Shown one piece after another: positions 59,241-64,000 of a DNA stretch of 64,000 nucleotides. The DNA is from Anisus vortex. Lineage: Eukaryota > Mollusca > Gastropoda > Planorbidae. The position numbers and the translations under genes were made by a program. The notes beneath the pieces were generated by a model, which searched no databases, was not told where the DNA came from, and worked only from the letters and a program-made list of their open reading frames with translations. The stretch covers positions 2,286,271 through 2,350,270 of the forward strand of contig OX421497.1 in the NCBI GenBank assembly GCA_949126835.1. Reading direction: 5' to 3'. Numbering within the stretch: position 1 is the stretch's first letter; every line of letters starts with the position of its first letter.

Positions 59241-60813
59241 AGAAAGATGCTCCTGATATAAAGAAGATTATTGCGTCTTACGCTCATCCGTAGTCCGAGT
59301 CTAGTTTTGGGCCTAGTGGACATGATAATTTCTAGAGCGCACTGAGATTGTTAAAATAGCATTGATAGAAGCACTATACCGTATAAATAACCATTATTAT
59401 TATATGAATTGCAGAGAAAAAAAATAAATACAAAACAATAGAAAAGACATATATTGGTATAAAGAATTTTTTATTTCAACAACAAACAAGTTAGGCCTAG
59501 CATTTGGTGGCCGTTTTATGAAACCTGCGTTAGGGTCTTTTTAGTTTGATTAAAAACGACCAAAGCAAAACGTACAGTCCATAATTTAGGCGGTTTGAAA
59601 GAGCACAATCTAAAAGACTTATTTTTGTGTCCCTCCACTCTAGGAACATGAATCAAAATATAGATGAAGAAACAGTTACATATCAATAACTTGTCCATAG
59701 GCCTAATGGCTTTGTCGATTGTTCGATAAATGTAAACATCAACAAGTTACTAAAAAAGCATTTATTTGTTTATGTTTGTGTAGTGCATGATTGCAATCTA
59801 TTTAGAATGAAAGTTCCAAAACAAAGGTTTATATTTAGTAACTTTTATATTTGAAATATATGAAGCTATTATTTTAGAAATTCTAGATATAGAGGGCCTA
59901 CTATTGCACTCAGTCAAACTCACAAAATTCCAGGTGCCAAGTAACTGCTAGTCAATAATAAAACATACATAAAATAATTTTAAACTTAGAGTGCGACACA
60001 TCCATTGATCCGTTTCCATATTTATCTATTTTGGTAGCCTATTTGTCTTTTATTTATTATGTTGTTTTTTGCCTTTTTTTTAAATACACCTTTTTTTGTC
60101 TTTATAGGGAATTGAAAAAGAATGGATGAATGTTGACATATGAAAAGATTATTCAAAAACTTTTGAAGCTAGTCAGAAAGCATTTTCAATACCTGGGTAT
60201 TCATTTATTAAAGCCTTATTTGAAGTGACCCAGGAGAAAAGATTTTGAAACATAACATGTGGAGAAAACTAAATCTCAAAGCTGCAACTTTTTCTAGTAT
60301 CTAATTGATCGTTTTCAAACTCATCCAACTTCAAACTCATCAGAAGAAAAGTATGTTAAAGATAAATGAAACCCATAAACTATTTTCTCTAGGCCCATAG
60401 TGCAATTATATGAAAAAAAAAAAAAAAAAAAAAAAAAAAGCATCAAACAAATTCAGTAAACTTTTTTATCACAGCTACAGAAAAAAACACTTTCTGGAAC
60501 CAAGAGCTATTAAATGAAATAAGCATTTAAAAAAATAATATTTTTATTTCAAGTAACTACAATGTGAGAAATGAAGCAGTCAAATGTTTACAGCGAAACC
60601 GAATATATCATTCTGAACAAAAGACTATGTGTTACAAGTCAACTAAACAACTCCATGCAGCTCAACTATAAATTTTTAGAAGTATTACTATTTCAAGGTT
60701 TGGATTTTAATTAGACATAATGTTTTGTCTATTCACGACAGTGCTACAAATAGATTTGCACATGTTGAAATTGTAAAGAAATTCATCAATGCAAAGACAT
60801 TAATAATAACATT
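59241..60813. other. AT-rich region upstream of zinc-finger gene
   Basis: No coding exon recognised. Poly-A run at about 60413-60438. It may hold 5' UTR and promoter of the zinc-finger gene, but no TATA box or splice pattern could be fixed. Confidence 0.45.
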
Positions 60814-60884
60814 ATGAAGACTTTTGAGTGCAATATATGCTATAGATCATATGAAGTGAAAGTTTAAAGAAAAAACATAAAAGA
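60814..60884 (+). pseudogene. Frameshifted extra N-terminal zinc finger
   Basis: ATG at 60814 opens MKTFECNICYRSYEVK and then a stop. The finger's second half (SLKKKHKRMH) continues in the frame of the main ORF up to the ATG at 60885. A small indel therefore seems to have split an original first finger and moved translation to the inner ATG. Confidence 0.6.
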
Positions 60885-62714
60885 ATGCATTCACAAGAAA
60901 CAACCTTTAAATGTTTGATGTGTAATGAGACCTATTTTACCTTAAATATTTTAGAATACCATTTGGTGAATCATACTGGTGAGTTTAAATATGGCCATTG
61001 TAGTGGTGAATTTTCTTGGAGTTTAAACTTAAAGGGACATCAAAGATGCCTTCTAGTGGAACCCCCCTTTCAATGTTTGATCTGTAATAAGAAATTTGTT
61101 GTCATGAAGAGCTTAATAAACCACTTGTGGAATCATACAGATGAAAAACCATATAAATGTAACATATGTAGCAAAGAATTTATCAGAAAAGGAGACTTAA
61201 AAATACACCAAAGAATACATTCTGGGTTTAAGCCATATAAATGTGACATTTGTTGTAAAGAGTTTTCTCGAAGTCATAACTTAAAACGTCACCAAACAAT
61301 ACATTCTGAGTTTAAGCCGTATATATGTGTCATATGTAGTAAAGAATTTTCTGACACCGGAAGCTATAAAAGACACCAAGAAATACATTCTGGATTAAAA
61401 CCATATAAATGTGACACATGTGGCAAAGGTTTTTCTCGACGAGGAAACTTAAAAGAACACAAAAAAATACATTCCGGATTAAAACCATATAAATGTGACA
61501 TATGTAGTAAAGAATTTTATCAAAGTGGAAACTTTAAGGAACACCAAAAAATACATTTTGGATTAAAGCCATGTAAATGTGCAATATGTAGTCAAGAATT
61601 TTCTTGCCGTGTAAGCTTGAAAGAACATCAAAGATGTCATGCAGTAGAAACCCTTTTTCATTGTTTGATCTGTAATAAGAAATATGATACGATGAGGAAT
61701 TTAAAATGCCACTTGTGGAATCATGCAGGTGAAAAAGCATATAAATGTAACATATGTAGTAAAGAGATTTCTAATAAAAGAAATTTAATACACCACGTAA
61801 GAATGCATTCTGGATTAAAACCGTATAAATGTAACATATGTGGTAAAGAATTTTATAAAGGTGGGGATTTAAAAAGACACCAAAGAATACATTCTGGATT
61901 GAAGCTGTATAAATGTGACATTTGTAGCAAAGAATTTTCTCAAAGTGGACAATTAAAGGAACACCAAAAAATACATTTTGGATTTAAGCTGTATAAATGT
62001 GACATATGTAGCAAAGAGTTTTTTCTAAGTGGACACTTAAAGGAACACAAAAAAATACATTCTGGATTAAAGCCATACAAATGTGATATATGTAGCAAAG
62101 AATTTTATCAAAGTGGAAATCTAAGGGAACACCAAAAAATACATTTTGTATTAAAGCCATGTAAATGTGCAATATGTTGTAGAGAATTTTCTTGCCGTGT
62201 AAGCTTGAAAGAACATCAAAGATGTCATGCAGCAGAAGCCCTTTTTCAGTGTTTGATCTGTAATAAGAAATATGCTGCCTTGAGGAATTTAAAATACCAC
62301 TTGTGGAATCATACAGATGGAAAAACATATAAAAGTGGCATGTGTAGCAAAGAGTTTTCTCAAAGTCAATCCTTAAAAATACACCAAAAAATATATTCTG
62401 ACATTAAACCTTATAAATGTGACATTTGTGGTAAGGAATTTTCTAAAAGTTCAAACTTAAAACAACACCTAAGAATACATTCAGTATTGAAGCCTTATAA
62501 ATGTGACATTTGTAGTAAAGAATTTAATGAAGGTGGGAATTTAAAAAGACACCAAAGAATACATTATGGAATAAAGCCATATAAATGTGACATATGTAGC
62601 AAAGAGTTTTCTCAAAGTGGACACTTAAAAAAACATCAAAGAACAATACATTCTATTAGTGAACCTTTTTTAGTACCGGTAACAAATTTTCTCAAATTGG
62701 AGACTGAAACTTAA
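60885..62714 (+). CDS. C2H2 zinc-finger protein, 21 fingers
   Basis: 609 aa in one exon, made almost entirely of 28-residue C2H2 fingers (YKCDICSKEF...LKxHQxIH). I count 21, of which 19 keep all four ligands. Finger 2 (YGHCSGEF) lacks the first cysteine and finger 18 (YKSGMC...HQKIY) has lost two ligands. Linkers are HSGLKPYKC-like rather than the common TGEKPYKC. A seven-finger period is visible: the pair CKCAIC..CHA followed by F-CLICNKK..HLWNH recurs as fingers 2-3, 9-10 and 16-17. No KRAB, SCAN, BTB or ZAD domain is present. Sequence-specific DNA binding in the nucleus is the expected role. The ATG lies in the tail of a further, frameshifted finger that begins at 60814. Confidence 0.85.
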   Translation: MHSQETTFKCLMCNETYFTLNILEYHLVNHTGEFKYGHCSGEFSWSLNLKGHQRCLLVEPPFQCLICNKKFVVMKSLINHLWNHTDEKPYKCNICSKEFIRKGDLKIHQRIHSGFKPYKCDICCKEFSRSHNLKRHQTIHSEFKPYICVICSKEFSDTGSYKRHQEIHSGLKPYKCDTCGKGFSRRGNLKEHKKIHSGLKPYKCDICSKEFYQSGNFKEHQKIHFGLKPCKCAICSQEFSCRVSLKEHQRCHAVETLFHCLICNKKYDTMRNLKCHLWNHAGEKAYKCNICSKEISNKRNLIHHVRMHSGLKPYKCNICGKEFYKGGDLKRHQRIHSGLKLYKCDICSKEFSQSGQLKEHQKIHFGFKLYKCDICSKEFFLSGHLKEHKKIHSGLKPYKCDICSKEFYQSGNLREHQKIHFVLKPCKCAICCREFSCRVSLKEHQRCHAAEALFQCLICNKKYAALRNLKYHLWNHTDGKTYKSGMCSKEFSQSQSLKIHQKIYSDIKPYKCDICGKEFSKSSNLKQHLRIHSVLKPYKCDICSKEFNEGGNLKRHQRIHYGIKPYKCDICSKEFSQSGHLKKHQRTIHSISEPFLVPVTNFLKLETET

Positions 62715-64000
62715 AATTATATAAATATGACATGGAATTTGAAAGTTATATGTAGTAACAATAGTAAATAGCTTTTTAAAAGTGTGCATTAAAAAACATA
62801 ACAAAGAATACATTTGTAGAAAAGTCTAATAATCGTGTCTAAGTAAAGCTATGAATATTGTAGGCTAGTACTGCTCAGTAATGGAATGAATTGACTTGGG
62901 TAAATCATTGTTTTGTGTGTGTCATTTGTTTTCCCTCCTCTTTACTCTCTGACTTCTAGTTAAACTCTCTGTATGTAACAACACCGTAAGGCAAAAGTAA
63001 CTTTTCTCACACAGACCTGATTGCGGGATGATTCGACCCATGATTTTTTGCCAAAAACCTTCAGATGTTTACAGCAATAAGAAAAAAGGGTGACCTTGAC
63101 ATGTTTATTATGCCTTGAATGTTCGGCCCTAGTATAGTTATACCAGAAATCCATCATTAGTGACAACATTTATAATTATTATACTTTCAGTTTTCATGTA
63201 ATATTTTATTGTTGTATTTCATATGTGTTTGTGCCATTTTAATCTTTTATATTGTTGAAGTATTTTTTGTAGCATACAGTTTATCATTGAAATCTGATAT
63301 CACCTTAAGAGTTGTTCTTTTATTAACCTTGATACTTAAAAGTAACTGTATAGTAACTTTATTTAATGTCTTTATTACAGCCTCTTTTATCAAGTTTGTT
63401 TTCATTGCATATACATTTTCAGAAAGCTATAAAAAAAAAATGTCATAAAATAATTCTTAAGAAAAACTTTGTTTTCATGGGATGGTTTAATATAAATTTT
63501 GGGCCTCTATAAGTACTCTAAAAGAAACATACATGTTAAAAGCCATTTAAGTTTTTCAAATGTATTTCAAGGAAATTGTTTCAAGTTCTGGTACCAAGTG
63601 TTAGATTTAAAAAAAGAAACACACCAGTAAATGCATTGAATAATTATGTATACAGTTTTGTGTCTTGTCCAGTCATTGTTACTGCCACTGGAATAACATT
63701 CAGTTAAAATTATTATCTGTAAAAGTAATAGCTATTGACTATATATGAACATATATAAATAATATTTGTATATATATATATATATTATCTATGAGAAAGT
63801 ATTGATTTCTATTCCCATTGGTTAATATAAAGATATGTGATCATATTATCTTTTATTGTACTTTTGCAATTTTGTTTACTGCTAATGCCCTCTACCAGAA
63901 AAGGGTTAGATTCACCCATTGGCATGCTGTTGACCTTGGTTTATTTCCCCCTGAGAATGTGTTTTTTTTCCCCATCTCTATTTTCATGATTACACATTTT
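62715..64000. other. 3' region of zinc-finger gene and intergenic DNA
   Basis: AT-rich. A decayed finger-like echo (AAAAAACATAACAAAGAATA) lies near 62787-62806 just after the stop. No canonical AATAAA was fixed. A (TA)n tract lies at about 63771-63786. No other gene seen. Confidence 0.5.

Noticed and set aside
61534..62328. Two minus-strand ORFs of 68 and 114 codons
   Set aside because: Antisense shadows of the duplicated zinc-finger blocks, similar to each other for that reason.

Overview
The window is animal nuclear DNA: AT-rich, with spliced genes on canonical GT-AG introns, tRNA-derived SINEs, non-LTR and LTR retroelements and many non-autonomous hAT elements. The gene content points to a mollusc, most likely a heterobranch gastropod. 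It includes a secreted protein with a molluscan VIgL-like N-terminus, a lectin/EGF membrane protein and a large C2H2 zinc-finger gene. Taxon is inferred from family content, not proven.

Layout. 1-14480 is a higher-order satellite: six direct units of about 1.65-2.04 kb, each carrying a block of 19-bp minisatellite repeats, then a large palindrome centred near 11772 and an inverted unit. 15264-23330 (+) holds seven exons of a single-pass receptor with a CUB-like ectodomain, a transmembrane exon and a tail with one ITIM-like and one ITSM-like tyrosine motif; its 5' exons are not in view. 23331-29500 is intergenic, with SINE, hAT and minisatellite sequence. 29577-41927 (-) is a three-exon secreted protein: signal peptide, Ig-like domain, linker with a possible furin site, coiled coil and C-terminal ApeC domain. 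Its first intron contains a 352-bp hAT element and a complete 7842-bp LTR element with matching 456-bp LTRs and an AGTGA target-site duplication. That element has one intact gag-protease-integrase ORF but no reverse transcriptase. 45191-49294 (-) is a membrane protein with a C-type lectin-like domain and 22 EGF-like modules, nearly all in one 3.5-kb exon. 50-58 kb is a repeat graveyard (hAT transposase relic, LINE relic, hAT elements, inverted repeats). 60885-62714 (+) is a 21-finger C2H2 gene built of seven-finger duplications.

How it fits together. Three neighbouring genes look like recognition or adhesion molecules: an inhibitory-type receptor, a VIgL-like/ApeC secreted protein and a lectin/EGF membrane protein. 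This suggests, without proving, an immune-type cluster. The VIgL-like plus coiled coil plus ApeC layout parallels the snail FREP (Ig plus fibrinogen), CREP (Ig plus C-type lectin) and GREP (Ig plus galectin) proteins with a different recognition domain, and is the best candidate here for an undescribed system. All gene models were read by eye from splice sites and reading frame, without transcript or database support.
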